DNA of 64,000 bases, taken from DASZVB01 sp036272055 (GTDB taxonomy: Bacteria; Myxococcota_A; Polyangia; Polyangiales; Polyangiaceae). Positions 31,563 through 41,079 of this stretch are shown piece by piece (positions within the stretch are counted from its first letter, which is position 1; the number at the start of each line of letters is the position of its first letter). Location of the stretch: assembly GCA_036272055.1 (NCBI GenBank), contig DATAZL010000083.1, forward strand, positions 23,564-87,563, given 5' to 3'. Both the position numbers and the translations under genes were made by a program. A model generated the notes under the pieces. That model ran no database searches, was not told the DNA's origin, and worked only from the letters and a program-made list of their open reading frames with translations.

Positions 31563-32962
31563 CGACTTCCGCGGTGTCGGTCACCTTGCAGGAGCCGCCG
31601 CTCGACCCCGTCGAGTTCATCCGTGCCGCGCTCGAGGCGAACAAGGCGAGGAGCGCCGGCACCGTCGTCGTGACCGTGCCGGCTCCGTCCGTCGCGCTCG
31701 AGACCGTGCTCGACGCGGCTGCGGAGGAGAGCGCCGTCCTCTGGAGTCCGCCGGAAGGGCCGGGCTTCGTCGCGCTCGGCTCCGTCGAGACGTTCGTCGG
31801 GACCGGCGTGCTCCGGACGGAGCAGATCCGCTCGCGCGCCGAGGCGTTCTTCGCGCGCCTCGAGCACGTGCGCTCGACGGAGGACGCGCCGTCGCTCCGC
31901 TGCTTCGGCGGTCTGTCGTTCCAGCCCGGCGCCGCGAGTGCCGAGCCGTGGACGGAGTTCGGGGACGCGCGCTTCGTCTTTCCCCGCTTCCGTTACTGTC
32001 GTCAGGGCGACCGCGGCTTTCTCAGCGTCGCGGCGCGTGCCGACGAGACGGCGAGCGAGCCGTCGCGGCGTGCACTCGTCGCCGCGGCGTCGGGTCTGCT
32101 CGACGCGCTCCACCGGGCGTCGCGGGTCGTGCCCACCGCGGTCCGTCCCGAAGCGCGGCGGGTCGTCTCGCGGGACGAGACGTCCGAGACCGAGTACCGC
32201 GGGCTCGTGCAGCGCATCGTCGATCGCATCGGCGCGGGCGAGTTCCAGAAGGTCGTCATCGCGCGGCGCTCGACGCTCTCGTTCGACGCGCCGGTCGAGC
32301 CCACGAGCGTGCTCCGTGATCTGGCGGAAACGTCGGAGCACTGCACCCGGTTCGCGTTTCGCTTCGGTAAGATGACCTTCGTCGGAGCCACGCCGGAGCG
32401 CCTGATCCGACGTCGAGGCCCGTCGCTCGACACCGAGGCGCTCGCCGGTTCGAGTGACGGCGCGCAGGCCGCGGCGCTGATGCACAGCCCGAAGGAGCGC
32501 GAAGAGCACGACCTCGTCGTGCGCGAGATCGTGCGCGCCCTGGCGCCTCTCTGCGTCACGCTCGACCACCCGACGGCACCCGAGGTGCGCGTCCTCCGTC
32601 ATCTCCTCCATCTCACGACGCCGATCCGTGGCCGGCTCTCTGCGCCGGTGCACGTGCTCGATCTCGTGCAGCGCCTGCACCCGACTCCCGCCGTGGGCGG
32701 CGTGCCGGGCCCGGACGCCGTCCGCTTCATCACCGAGCACGAGCCGGCCGAGCGCGGCTGGTACGCCTCGCCCATCGGCTGGTTCGACGCCGACGGGGAC
32801 GGCGAGTTCGCCGTCGGCCTCCGTTCGGGCGCGCTCGTCGGCGATCGGGCGTACCTGTACGCCGGCGGTGGCATCGTGAAAGACTCGGACCCCGCGAGCG
32901 AGTACGCCGAGACCCGGCTCAAGCTCGCGACGCTGTCTGCTGCGCTCCACGTCGCCCAATGA
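31559..32962 (+). CDS. menF: isochorismate synthase
   Basis: 467 residues; converts chorismate to isochorismate, the entry to menaquinone. The chorismate-binding fold carries FVGATPERLIRR, LAGSSDGAQ, SPKEREEHDLVV, LTTPIRGRL and HPTPAVGGVPG in the expected order. The N-terminal third is less conserved, as usual for the family. ATG overlaps the menG stop (ATGA), and the stop overlaps menD in the same way. Confidence 0.93.
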   Translation: MTTSAVSVTLQEPPLDPVEFIRAALEANKARSAGTVVVTVPAPSVALETVLDAAAEESAVLWSPPEGPGFVALGSVETFVGTGVLRTEQIRSRAEAFFARLEHVRSTEDAPSLRCFGGLSFQPGAASAEPWTEFGDARFVFPRFRYCRQGDRGFLSVAARADETASEPSRRALVAAASGLLDALHRASRVVPTAVRPEARRVVSRDETSETEYRGLVQRIVDRIGAGEFQKVVIARRSTLSFDAPVEPTSVLRDLAETSEHCTRFAFRFGKMTFVGATPERLIRRRGPSLDTEALAGSSDGAQAAALMHSPKEREEHDLVVREIVRALAPLCVTLDHPTAPEVRVLRHLLHLTTPIRGRLSAPVHVLDLVQRLHPTPAVGGVPGPDAVRFITEHEPAERGWYASPIGWFDADGDGEFAVGLRSGALVGDRAYLYAGGGIVKDSDPASEYAETRLKLATLSAALHVAQ

Positions 32963-34755
32963 CCCCGGAAAATCTGCTCTCCGAGTGGGCCCGGCTCCTC
33001 GTGGTGAGCCTCGCGGACGCGGGACTCCGTGAGCTCGTCGTGAGCCCCGGCTCCCGGTCGACGCCGCTCGTCGCCGCGGCGCTCGCGTCGAACCGGTTCC
33101 GGATGCACAGCGTCGTCGACGAGCGGAGCGCGGCGTTCTTCGCGCTCGGCCACGCGAAGGCGCGCGGAACGCCGTCGGCAGTGCTCTGCACGTCGGGCTC
33201 CGCTGCGGCGAACTACTTTCCCGCGATCGTCGAGGCGCGCGCGGCGCGCGTGCCCCTGCTCGTCATCACCGCCGATCGTCCCTTCGAGCTTCACGACTGC
33301 GGCGCGCCCCAGACGATGGAGCAGACGCGCCTGTATGGGGAACACGTGGTCCGCTTCGTCGAGCTCGGCATGCCGGACGGCGAGCGTGCGGCGCTCGTCG
33401 GTCTCCAGCGTCGCGCCGTGCAGTGCATCGAAGCTGCGCTCGGCCCCGAGCCCGGGCCGGTTCACGTCAACGTGCGCGCGCGAAAGCCGCTCGAGCCCGT
33501 GACGGCTCGAACCGACGCCGCGCGCTCTCTCACGACGACGGTCGACGAGCTGCTGCGCACACCGATCACGCGCGCGTCCCGCGTCGCGTCCGTTCCTGCG
33601 CCGTCGCTCGTCGAGGACGTCGCGCGCGCGCTCGGCGCGACGTCGCGTGGCCTCATCGTGTGCGGCCCGGCCGAGCTCGGCGCGGCCGCGCTCGGGCCGT
33701 CGCTCGCCGAGCTGTCACGCCTGACGGGCTTTCCCGTCTACGCCGAGACGACGAGTCAGCTCCGCTTCGCGGGCTCGTCCACGCTGCCGGCGGGGTCGAC
33801 GCTCGACGGGCTCGACGTGCTCCTCCGCGTGCCGCACTTCCGCGCGACGTTCGCGCCGGAGGTCGTCCTTGCGGTCGGCGCGCCCCCGACGTCGGGCGCA
33901 TGGGAACGATTCGTCGCGGAGCATCCCGCCGTGGAGCGTCATGTGGTCGCCAGCGCGGGCTGGCCCGATCCGTCGAGCACGGCGCGCACCCTGTTGCTCG
34001 GAGATCCGGAAGCGTCGCTCTGCGCGCTCGTCGCGGCGGTCTCGCCGGCGAAGGCGCCGCACCCGGCGTGGGCGGCAGAGCTGTCCGTCGCGAACGCCGC
34101 AGCGTGGAGCGCCGTCGACGGCGTGCTCGCCGACGAAGCATCGCTCTCCGAGGGCGGCGTGCTCCGCGCCGTCATGGACGCCCTTCCCGCGGGAGCGCTC
34201 TTCGGCGTCGGCAACAGCTTGCCGGTACGTCACGTCGACGTGTTCTGTCGCGCGCGTCCTGCCGCGGATCTCGGCGTCTGGTCGCAGCGCGGCGTGAGCG
34301 GCATCGACGGCGTCGTCTCGGGCGCCGCGGGTGCGGCCGACGCCTCCGGACGACCCACGGTGCTCGTCGTCGGTGACGTGTCGGCGCTCCACGACATGGG
34401 CGGTTTCGCCGTCGCGAAGAACGCCACGACGCCGCTCGTCGTCGTGGTGCTCAACAACGCCGGTGGTCGCATCTTCGAGCAGCTCCCTATCGCCGGCGCG
34501 AGCCTCGGCGAGGACGCGGAGCGGTTCTGGACCACGCCGCACCAGGTGCGCTTCGACGCCATCGCCGGCGCGTTCGGCCTTCCCTACGTCCGCCCGGAGA
34601 GTGTCGGCGCGCTCGTCCAGGCCGTTCGTGACGGCCTCGGGCGCCCCGGCTGCACCCTCGTCGAGGCCGTCGTGCCTGCGCACGGCGCCCGCGAGCAATA
34701 CGCGCGGCTCGCCGCCGCGACGGAGTCGGCGCTGGCCCGGGGAGCGTCGCCATGA
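32959..34755 (+). CDS. menD: SEPHCHC synthase
   Basis: 598 residues, thiamine-diphosphate enzyme that joins isochorismate with 2-oxoglutarate. The N-terminal pyrimidine domain has LVVSPGSRSTPLVAAAL, DERSAAFFALGHAK and TSGSAAANYFPA. The PP domain has VGDVSALHDMGGF and the metal-binding NNAGGRIFEQLP followed by the substrate segment. Length and motif order are standard. It overlaps menF and menH by four bases each. Confidence 0.95.
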   Translation: MTPENLLSEWARLLVVSLADAGLRELVVSPGSRSTPLVAAALASNRFRMHSVVDERSAAFFALGHAKARGTPSAVLCTSGSAAANYFPAIVEARAARVPLLVITADRPFELHDCGAPQTMEQTRLYGEHVVRFVELGMPDGERAALVGLQRRAVQCIEAALGPEPGPVHVNVRARKPLEPVTARTDAARSLTTTVDELLRTPITRASRVASVPAPSLVEDVARALGATSRGLIVCGPAELGAAALGPSLAELSRLTGFPVYAETTSQLRFAGSSTLPAGSTLDGLDVLLRVPHFRATFAPEVVLAVGAPPTSGAWERFVAEHPAVERHVVASAGWPDPSSTARTLLLGDPEASLCALVAAVSPAKAPHPAWAAELSVANAAAWSAVDGVLADEASLSEGGVLRAVMDALPAGALFGVGNSLPVRHVDVFCRARPAADLGVWSQRGVSGIDGVVSGAAGAADASGRPTVLVVGDVSALHDMGGFAVAKNATTPLVVVVLNNAGGRIFEQLPIAGASLGEDAERFWTTPHQVRFDAIAGAFGLPYVRPESVGALVQAVRDGLGRPGCTLVEAVVPAHGAREQYARLAAATESALARGASP

Positions 34756-35504
34756 CGACCACCGTCGCGCTGCTCCACGGATTCACCGGGAGCCCGAACA
34801 GCTTCCGAAAAGTGACCACTGCGCTGGTCGAGAACGACTTTCGCGTCGAGGCACCTCCCCTCGTCGGTCACGGCGCGCTCGACGACGCATCGGTGACCGA
34901 CTTCGAGGGCGAGGTCGAGCGGCTCGCGCGCCAGCTCCGTGCCCGCGCAGAGCGGATGCACCTCGTCGGCTATTCGCTCGGAGGGCGCATGGCCATCGGG
35001 CTCCTCTGCCGTCATCCGGGGCTCTTCACTGGCGCGACCCTGGTGTCGGCCCAGCCCGGTCTGACGGCGGCCGCAGCGCGACTCGATCGTCGTGCCGCCG
35101 ACGAGACCTGGTGCAACCTGCTAAAAACCCAGGGAGTCGAAGCCTTCGTCGACGCCTGGGAAGAAGTGCCGCTCTTCGCGTCGCAGACCGAGCTCCCAGC
35201 CGACGTCCGGGACGCGCAGCGCGCCGAGCGGCTCGCCCACGACCCGAACGGCCTCGTGCGCTCGCTCCGGACCTGCGGGCTCGGCGAGATGCCCTCGTAC
35301 TGGGAAGCCCTGTCGGCAATCCGTGTTCCGACTACCCTGGTGGTCGGTTCTCACGACGCGAAGTTCGCGGCCCTCGCCGAGCAGATGCGCGATCACCTGC
35401 CCCAGGCGAAGCTCCGTCTCATCCCCGACGCCGGCCACAACGTGGTGCTCGAGAAGCCGTCGGCGCTCCTCGAAATATTGCTGGAATCCCTGGGGGGCGC
35501 ATGA
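34752..35504 (+). CDS. menH: SHCHC synthase
   Basis: 250 residues of the alpha/beta-hydrolase fold: LLHGFTGSPNSFRKV (oxyanion), the nucleophile elbow VGYSLGGRMA, the acid in VGSHDAKF and the histidine in DAGHNVVLEKP. MenH expels pyruvate from SEPHCHC. The family call rests on the position between menD and menA as much as on sequence. Four-base overlaps on both sides. Confidence 0.9.
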   Translation: MTTTVALLHGFTGSPNSFRKVTTALVENDFRVEAPPLVGHGALDDASVTDFEGEVERLARQLRARAERMHLVGYSLGGRMAIGLLCRHPGLFTGATLVSAQPGLTAAAARLDRRAADETWCNLLKTQGVEAFVDAWEEVPLFASQTELPADVRDAQRAERLAHDPNGLVRSLRTCGLGEMPSYWEALSAIRVPTTLVVGSHDAKFAALAEQMRDHLPQAKLRLIPDAGHNVVLEKPSALLEILLESLGGA

Positions 35505-36406
35505 CGTCGGCGGTCAGCCCTGGATCCCTCCGTGCATGGGTACTCGCGTGCCGGCCCGCGACACTCACCGCCGCGGTCTCGCCGGTGCTCGTCGGCACGG
35601 CCTGCGCGGTCTCCGTCCACGCGGTCCGCGTCGGGCCAGCGCTCGCCGCGCTCGTCGGCGCGATGCTTCTCCAGATCGGTTCGAACCTCGCCAACGACGT
35701 GTTCGACTTCGAGAAGGGCGCCGACACCGAGGAGCGACTCGGCCCGGTGCGCGCCGCGCAAAGCGGGCTCCTGACGCCGCGGCAACTCCGCGCCGGCATG
35801 GTCGTCGTGTTCGCGCTCGCGCTCGCGATCGGCGTCTACCTGGCGGCGGTCGCCGGCCTGGTCGTCGTCGCAATCGGCCTTGCGTCGATCGCGTCGGCCA
35901 TCGCGTACACCGGGGGACCGTATCCGCTCGGCTATCACGGCCTCGGCGACGTCTTCGTGATGGCGTTCTTCGGCTTCGTCGCGGTGACCGGTACCGCGTT
36001 CGTCCAGGCCGGCTACGTCCCGGCGGTGGCATGGGCCGCGGCGGTACCCGTCGGCGCGATCGCGACTGCCGTCCTGGTCGTCAACAACGTGCGTGACCGC
36101 GAGACCGACGTTAAGGCCGGTAAGCGCACGCTCCCCGTCCGCTTCGGGCGGCGCGCCGGAATCGCCGAGTACGGATTCCTGATCGCCGCAGCGTACGTCG
36201 TTCCCGTGGCGCTGGCCGCGACGCGCATGGCCTCGCCGTTCGTGCTCTTGCCGGTGCTGTCGCTGCCGCTCGGCGTGCGCCTCGTCCGTCGAGTCGCGGC
36301 CGACTCCGGCCGAGCCCTGAACGCCACCCTCGTCACCACCGCAAAACTCTTGCTGCTCCACGCCCTGCTATTCGCCATCGGCATAGCCGCCGGCGCACCC
36401 GGCTGA
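35501..36406 (+). CDS. menA: 1,4-dihydroxy-2-naphthoate polyprenyltransferase
   Basis: 301 residues, integral membrane UbiA-superfamily enzyme that attaches the polyprenyl tail to DHNA. The first Asp-rich motif is NLANDVFDFEKGADT and the second is NNVRDRETDVKAGKRTL. Eight or nine hydrophobic spans are apparent. The ATG at 35501 overlaps the menH stop; the frame is open further upstream but that part is out of frame with menD and menH. Confidence 0.95.
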   Translation: MTSAVSPGSLRAWVLACRPATLTAAVSPVLVGTACAVSVHAVRVGPALAALVGAMLLQIGSNLANDVFDFEKGADTEERLGPVRAAQSGLLTPRQLRAGMVVVFALALAIGVYLAAVAGLVVVAIGLASIASAIAYTGGPYPLGYHGLGDVFVMAFFGFVAVTGTAFVQAGYVPAVAWAAAVPVGAIATAVLVVNNVRDRETDVKAGKRTLPVRFGRRAGIAEYGFLIAAAYVVPVALAATRMASPFVLLPVLSLPLGVRLVRRVAADSGRALNATLVTTAKLLLLHALLFAIGIAAGAPG

Positions 36407-36536
36407 CGTCCCCCAAACGGCGCAATCGGCGTCACCGTCGCGCGTTGCCGCCGTCGTCGCAAGCCGCCGTCACGGGCCGCCGCGGCTGGCGGCGCGATGG
36501 GCGCGCGCCCGGGCGTTTCGGTGGTAAATCTCGGCG

Positions 36537-37619
36537 ATGCGGCTTTCGCGAATCGACGTTCTGACGTGCCGTGGGCGCGTGAACGGCGCGCGCGGGGCGG
36601 CGGAGAAGTGGACGGAGCGTGCTGGCTTGCTGCTGCGGCTCACGACGCGGGACGGGCACGTTGGGCAGGGCGAGGCGTCTCCCCTTCCCCGCTATTCGCG
36701 CGACGACTTCGACGGCGCACGGAGCGCGCTCGACGCCGTCGACTGGGACGCCGTGCCGGAGGCGGAACCGGGTGAATCCGGGCGCGACCACGTCGCGCGC
36801 CTCGCCGCCTTCTCCGGCGTTCTGCCGCCCTCCGCGGCGTTCGCGCTCGAGACGGCGGTCCTCGACGTGGTCGCGCAGCGTCGCGCCGTGCCGCTCTGGG
36901 CGCTGTTTGGCGACGCCGAGCCGTCCAGGGTGCCGCTCTCGTCGTTGCTCGGCGGCGCCGACGATCTCGACGTGGTCGCTGCGGCGAGTCGCGCCGTCGC
37001 GCGCGGTGTGCATACCGTCAAGGTGAAGCTCACGGGGCCCCGGCTCGGGCCACAGCTCGACACGCTCGGACGACTCCGTGATGTGCTCGGCGCGCGCGCG
37101 CTTCGCCTCGATGCGAACGGCACCTTCGACGCTGCGACCGCCGTCGCGGAGCTCGACGCGCTCCGCGCGTGCAACCCGGAGCTCGTCGAGGAGCCGGTCC
37201 CGACGGCGTCGCTCCCCGGTCTCGGCGCATTGCCGGTACCGATCGCCCTCGACGAATCGCTCCAGGACGCGGCGGCGCTTGCCGGGCTCGAGCCGCACCT
37301 CGGGCGCCTCCGGTGCGTGGCGCTGGTGCTCAAGCCGATGGCGCTCGGCGGCTTCGCGCGGTGCCTCGCGCTCGCGGCGCGCGCCCGCGTGCTCGGCCTG
37401 GACGTCACGTTTTCGCATCTCTTCGACGGCCCGGTCGGGCTCGCCGCCGCGGCGCACCTCGCGCTCGCAGTGGGTTCGCGGTCGCGCGCGAGCGGCCTCG
37501 ACGCCCACGGCGGGCTCGAGGCGTGGCCCCCGGTCGCGCTGCCGTTCCTGGATACGACCAGCGTGATGGCCACTTCATCGCCGGGGCTCGGGCTCCCGGC
37601 GCTCGAGGTGCCGGCGTGA
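36537..37619 (+). CDS. menC: o-succinylbenzoate synthase
   Basis: 360 residues of the enolase superfamily; dehydrates SHCHC to o-succinylbenzoate. Catalytic lysine pair in HTVKVKL, metal ligands in LRLDANGTF (Asp), ELVEEPV (Glu) and IALDESL (Asp), and the second-side lysine in LVLKPMALGG. The N-terminal capping domain has the EASPLPRYS segment. It follows menA after 130 bases, the only real gap in the men run, so it may have its own promoter. Its stop overlaps menE. Confidence 0.93.
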   Translation: MRLSRIDVLTCRGRVNGARGAAEKWTERAGLLLRLTTRDGHVGQGEASPLPRYSRDDFDGARSALDAVDWDAVPEAEPGESGRDHVARLAAFSGVLPPSAAFALETAVLDVVAQRRAVPLWALFGDAEPSRVPLSSLLGGADDLDVVAAASRAVARGVHTVKVKLTGPRLGPQLDTLGRLRDVLGARALRLDANGTFDAATAVAELDALRACNPELVEEPVPTASLPGLGALPVPIALDESLQDAAALAGLEPHLGRLRCVALVLKPMALGGFARCLALAARARVLGLDVTFSHLFDGPVGLAAAAHLALAVGSRSRASGLDAHGGLEAWPPVALPFLDTTSVMATSSPGLGLPALEVPA

Positions 37620-39013
37620 CGCTCTCCGCCGTGGACGCCGCGCGGGAAGCCCCGGATCGCGTCGCGCTGGTGCTCGGCGGCGTTCCGGTGACGTTCGCGG
37701 AGCTCGCCGCACGCGTCGCGCCGCTATCCGTCGCGAGCGCTGGGCCGCCGACGCCCTTCGTCGGCAGGAGCGACCGCGCGACGCTCGAGCGGGTGTACGC
37801 CCACGTCACCGCTGCCGCGCCGATGCTGCTCTTGCACCCGCGCCTCACCGAGTCGGAGCGTCGCGCCGTGCTCGCGATGCTCGAGCCGGAGCTCGCGGCA
37901 TGGCCCGCGACCGGCGCCTACGCTGCGACCAGCGCCCACGCCGCGACCGGCGCGGAAGCAGAGCCCGCGCACGACGCCGCGCGCTGCCTCGCTGTCCTGA
38001 TGACGTCGGGGACGACGGGGCGGCCGAAGGGCGTGGTGCTTTCGCGGCGCGCGTTCCTTGCGTCAGCGCGGGCGAGCGAGGGGAACATCGGGCTTCGCGA
38101 CGGCGATCGGTGGCTCCTCGGTTTGCCGATCGCCCATGTCGGCGGGCTGTCCATCCTGACCCGCTCGCTCATTGCGCGGACGGCGGTCGTGGTCCCGCAA
38201 GAAGTGGCGGACGGCAAGCGCCTCGACGCGCACGCGCTCGTGCGCACCATCGAGGAAGACCGGGTGACGCTGGTGTCGCTGGTACCGACGCAGCTCGAGT
38301 GGCTCCTGTCCGGCGCCGTCGAGTGGCGACCGCCCGCGCATCTGCGCGCGATCCTCCTGGGCGGAGCCGCGGCGCGACCATCGCTCCTCGAGCGCGCCGC
38401 AGAGCACGGCTTGCCGGTCCTGACGACGTACGGGCTCACCGAGGCGTGCTCGCAGGTGACGACCCAGCGCGTCGGAACCGTGAATCGCGGAGAGCTCGGT
38501 TCGGGGCCGTCCATCGATGGCGCCGAGGTCCGGATCCGTGACGGCGTGATCGAGGTGCGGGGCCCGATGCTCTTCGACGGGTACCTGCCCGCGCCCGGCG
38601 CGCCACCCTTCACGCCCGACGGCTGGTTTCCGACGAACGACCTCGGACGCCTCGACGACCACGGCAACCTGCACGTCGTCGGTCGTCGTTCCGAGCTCGT
38701 GATCACGGGCGGTGAGAACGTCCATCCGGCAGAGGTCGAGGCGGTCGTCGACCGTTGTCCGGGCGTCGCGGCGTGCTGCGCCTTCGGCGTCCCCGACGAG
38801 ACGTGGGGCGAGCTCCTCGCCGTCGCGATCGTTCCTGCGGCCGGCGGCGCACCCGACGATGCGAGCCTCGCCGAGTTCTGCCGCGAGCGCCTCTCGTCAC
38901 ACCGGCGCCCGCGGCTAGTCGTCCACGTCGGCGAGCTCGCGACGAACGCCGCCGGCAAGCTCGACCGCGCCGCCACCCGCACCCGCGCCCTGCCCACTCT
39001 GCGACGGTTGTGA
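37616..39013 (+). CDS. menE: o-succinylbenzoate--CoA ligase
   Basis: 465 residues, AMP-forming ligase. P-loop MTSGTTGRPKGVVLS, TTYGLTEACSQ and the hinge NDLGRLDDHGNLHVVGRRSE are present; the C-terminal lysine is in AAGKLDR. The GTG at 37616 overlaps the menC stop as GTGA and is the only start that keeps the protein at family length. menB and the DHNA-CoA thioesterase, needed between MenE and MenA, are not in the window. A short Ala/Thr tandem (ATGAYAATSAHAATG) follows the N-terminal domain. Confidence 0.94.
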   Translation: MTLSAVDAAREAPDRVALVLGGVPVTFAELAARVAPLSVASAGPPTPFVGRSDRATLERVYAHVTAAAPMLLLHPRLTESERRAVLAMLEPELAAWPATGAYAATSAHAATGAEAEPAHDAARCLAVLMTSGTTGRPKGVVLSRRAFLASARASEGNIGLRDGDRWLLGLPIAHVGGLSILTRSLIARTAVVVPQEVADGKRLDAHALVRTIEEDRVTLVSLVPTQLEWLLSGAVEWRPPAHLRAILLGGAAARPSLLERAAEHGLPVLTTYGLTEACSQVTTQRVGTVNRGELGSGPSIDGAEVRIRDGVIEVRGPMLFDGYLPAPGAPPFTPDGWFPTNDLGRLDDHGNLHVVGRRSELVITGGENVHPAEVEAVVDRCPGVAACCAFGVPDETWGELLAVAIVPAAGGAPDDASLAEFCRERLSSHRRPRLVVHVGELATNAAGKLDRAATRTRALPTLRRL

Positions 39014-39091
39014 GATTTACGTGGGCACCGCCTCGTGACGCCGGGCCGGGTGATGCTGGTGAGCGACGGGGGGCGCGCTATGCTCGGGGGG

Positions 39092-39664
39092 ATGCGGTCT
39101 TCGTCGGTGATTCTCGTCGCACTGGTTCTTTCGACGGCGTGCCACTCGGCGTCGTCCGAGCCCGCGCCGGCGAAGGTCGCGCCGGCGGAGAGCGTCGCGC
39201 AGGCGGAGGCGCCAGTGACGCCGCCGCCGGGCGCGGCTGCGGCGATGCCGCCGTCAGGGGCGCTCAAGCGGTTCGGTGAGCCGATCGCGCCGGGCGCGAC
39301 CGTGACGCTCGCGAACGTGCTCGCGAAGCCGGACGAGTTTGCGAACCACACCGTGACCCTCGAGGCGAAGGTGCGGCGAAATTGCACGCGCCGCGGGTGC
39401 TGGATGGAGCTGTCCCAGGCGATGGATCCGGCGCTCCCCGGCTGTCGCGTGACGTTCAAGGATTACGGGTTCTTCGTTCCGCTCGACTCGGCGGGCTCGA
39501 CCGCCAGGGTCCAGGGCACGGTCGAGGTCACGCACGTCGCGCCGGGCGAGGTCGCGCACCTCGAGAGCGAGGGCGCGCAATTCGCGGCGAAGCAGCCCGA
39601 TGGGACGGCGAGCGAGGTTCGGCTCGTCGCAACGGGTGTGGAGCTCTGGCGCGAACAGACCTGA
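39092..39664 (+). CDS. lipoprotein, DUF4920-like
   Basis: 190 residues from the ATG at 39092, preceded by a G-run ribosome site. Lipobox VLSTAC, then a Pro/Ala-rich linker to about residue 55 and a compact domain with TLEAKVRRNCTRRGCWMEL, GCRVTFKDYGFFVPLD and GTVEVTHVAPGEVAHLE. The Cys-x4-Cys-W segment and the KDYGFFVP block fit DUF4920, periplasmic domains of unknown function in which metal or redox roles have been guessed. A further cysteine precedes the KDYGF motif. It stands between menE and the LysM hydrolase. Confidence 0.75.
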   Translation: MRSSSVILVALVLSTACHSASSEPAPAKVAPAESVAQAEAPVTPPPGAAAAMPPSGALKRFGEPIAPGATVTLANVLAKPDEFANHTVTLEAKVRRNCTRRGCWMELSQAMDPALPGCRVTFKDYGFFVPLDSAGSTARVQGTVEVTHVAPGEVAHLESEGAQFAAKQPDGTASEVRLVATGVELWREQT

Positions 39665-39729
39665 AGCCACTCGCCTTTCGCCGCTTTCTCCCGATTCTCG
39701 CGCCGCTGTGCTAGCGGTCCCTGTCGGAT

Positions 39730-41079
39730 ATGAGAAAGCTCGTTCCACGGACATTTTTTGCGGTCCTCGCGGCTTTTTCCGGCGTCATCACGCCGATGAG
39801 CGCGACGGCCGACAGTGGTTCGGCCGAGGACGCGCCCGCCGTGTCGCCGGCCGTGCCGAAGCCCGCTGCCGCGCCGATGACGGAGGACGAAGCCGCACCG
39901 CCCGACGAGTCGGAGCCCGGGCCCGCTGACGTGCCCACCGCCGCGCCGCCGTCCACGACGCCACAGGCCGCCCCGCCGACGCCGAAGAACGACAAGGAGC
40001 CCCCCAGACCCCCTCGCACTGAACACGGCGAGCGGGAGCACGTGGTCGCCTCCGGTGAGACGCTCGGCGGCATCGCGCACCACTACGGCATCTTCACCGA
40101 CGCGCTCGCGACGGCCAACGGCATCACTCGCCTCACGCCGATCCGCGCGGGGCAGAAGCTCGTCGTTCCCGCGCAGGGCGAGGTCGTGCACGCGCCCGCC
40201 CGCACCCACGTCGTCGGTCGCGGCAACACCATCGGCGGCATCTCGCGTCGCTACGGTGTGACGATCGAGGCGCTGCTCTCCGCAAATCATCTGCGGCGCA
40301 CCGACCGTCTCAAGATCGGCCAGCAGCTCGCGATCCCGGGCGACAACGGCGCGATGCCGCCGCCCGCGCACGACCACGAGTCGCCCACGGCCGCCCACGC
40401 GGAAGAGACGCTGGTTCACGACTCCGGAATGCAGGAGCTCCCGATCCAGGGGAGCGCGCCGGCGTATTACTTCGAGCCATCCGGTGCGGGTCGCAGCGGC
40501 ATGCGGCCGGTCATCGTCTATCTCCACGGCCGCGGCGCGGATCCGAAGTACTACTGCCGTCGCTGGAGCCACGTCGCACGCGACCTCGGATGGCTCATCT
40601 GCCCCTCCGGGCAGGAAGATCGCGGTGACGGCAAGCGCGGCTGGGGGAACAGCTGGCCCGGCGGGCGCAACGTCGTGATGCGCGCCATCGAGGGCCTGCG
40701 CGCGAAGTACGGGCGGCGCGTCCAGCTCTACGGCAACACGCTGATCGGCTTCAGCGAGGGCGCGTTCGTCGCGATGAACGTCGGGCTCCGCGAGCCGCAC
40801 ACGTTCAACCGGTGGCTCATCCTGGGCGCCGACACCGATTACTGGGGCGCGGCCGGCGTCGCGACGTTGCCCGAGGCCAAGGGTCGCGTGCGGCGCGTCT
40901 ATCTCATCACCGGCGGCCACGACGACGTCGTGGACGACGCCGAGAAGGTCCGTCGCTGGCTGAACGACGCCGGAGTGCCGGTGCGGGTCACGACTCCCCA
41001 CGACATGGGTCACGAGGTCGCTCTCGAGACGAAGCCCGGAATGTACCAGGCCGCGCTGCGCTGGCTCGCTCAGGGATGA
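39730..41079 (+). CDS. secreted two-LysM alpha/beta-hydrolase
   Basis: 449 residues. A Sec signal (residues 1-28) and a Pro/Ala-rich acidic linker precede two LysM domains (about 101-150 and 157-206; VASGETLGGIAHHYGI and VGRGNTIGGISRRYGV). These bind peptidoglycan or chitin-like glycans. The C-terminal half is an alpha/beta-hydrolase: VIVYLHGRGADPKYYCR, nucleophile elbow GFSEGAF, acid in GGHDDVV and histidine in HDMGHEV. The combination anchors an esterase or lipase-like activity to the wall. The stop overlaps the next start (ATGA), so it pairs with the phosphatase-fold lipoprotein. Confidence 0.85.
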   Translation: MRKLVPRTFFAVLAAFSGVITPMSATADSGSAEDAPAVSPAVPKPAAAPMTEDEAAPPDESEPGPADVPTAAPPSTTPQAAPPTPKNDKEPPRPPRTEHGEREHVVASGETLGGIAHHYGIFTDALATANGITRLTPIRAGQKLVVPAQGEVVHAPARTHVVGRGNTIGGISRRYGVTIEALLSANHLRRTDRLKIGQQLAIPGDNGAMPPPAHDHESPTAAHAEETLVHDSGMQELPIQGSAPAYYFEPSGAGRSGMRPVIVYLHGRGADPKYYCRRWSHVARDLGWLICPSGQEDRGDGKRGWGNSWPGGRNVVMRAIEGLRAKYGRRVQLYGNTLIGFSEGAFVAMNVGLREPHTFNRWLILGADTDYWGAAGVATLPEAKGRVRRVYLITGGHDDVVDDAEKVRRWLNDAGVPVRVTTPHDMGHEVALETKPGMYQAALRWLAQG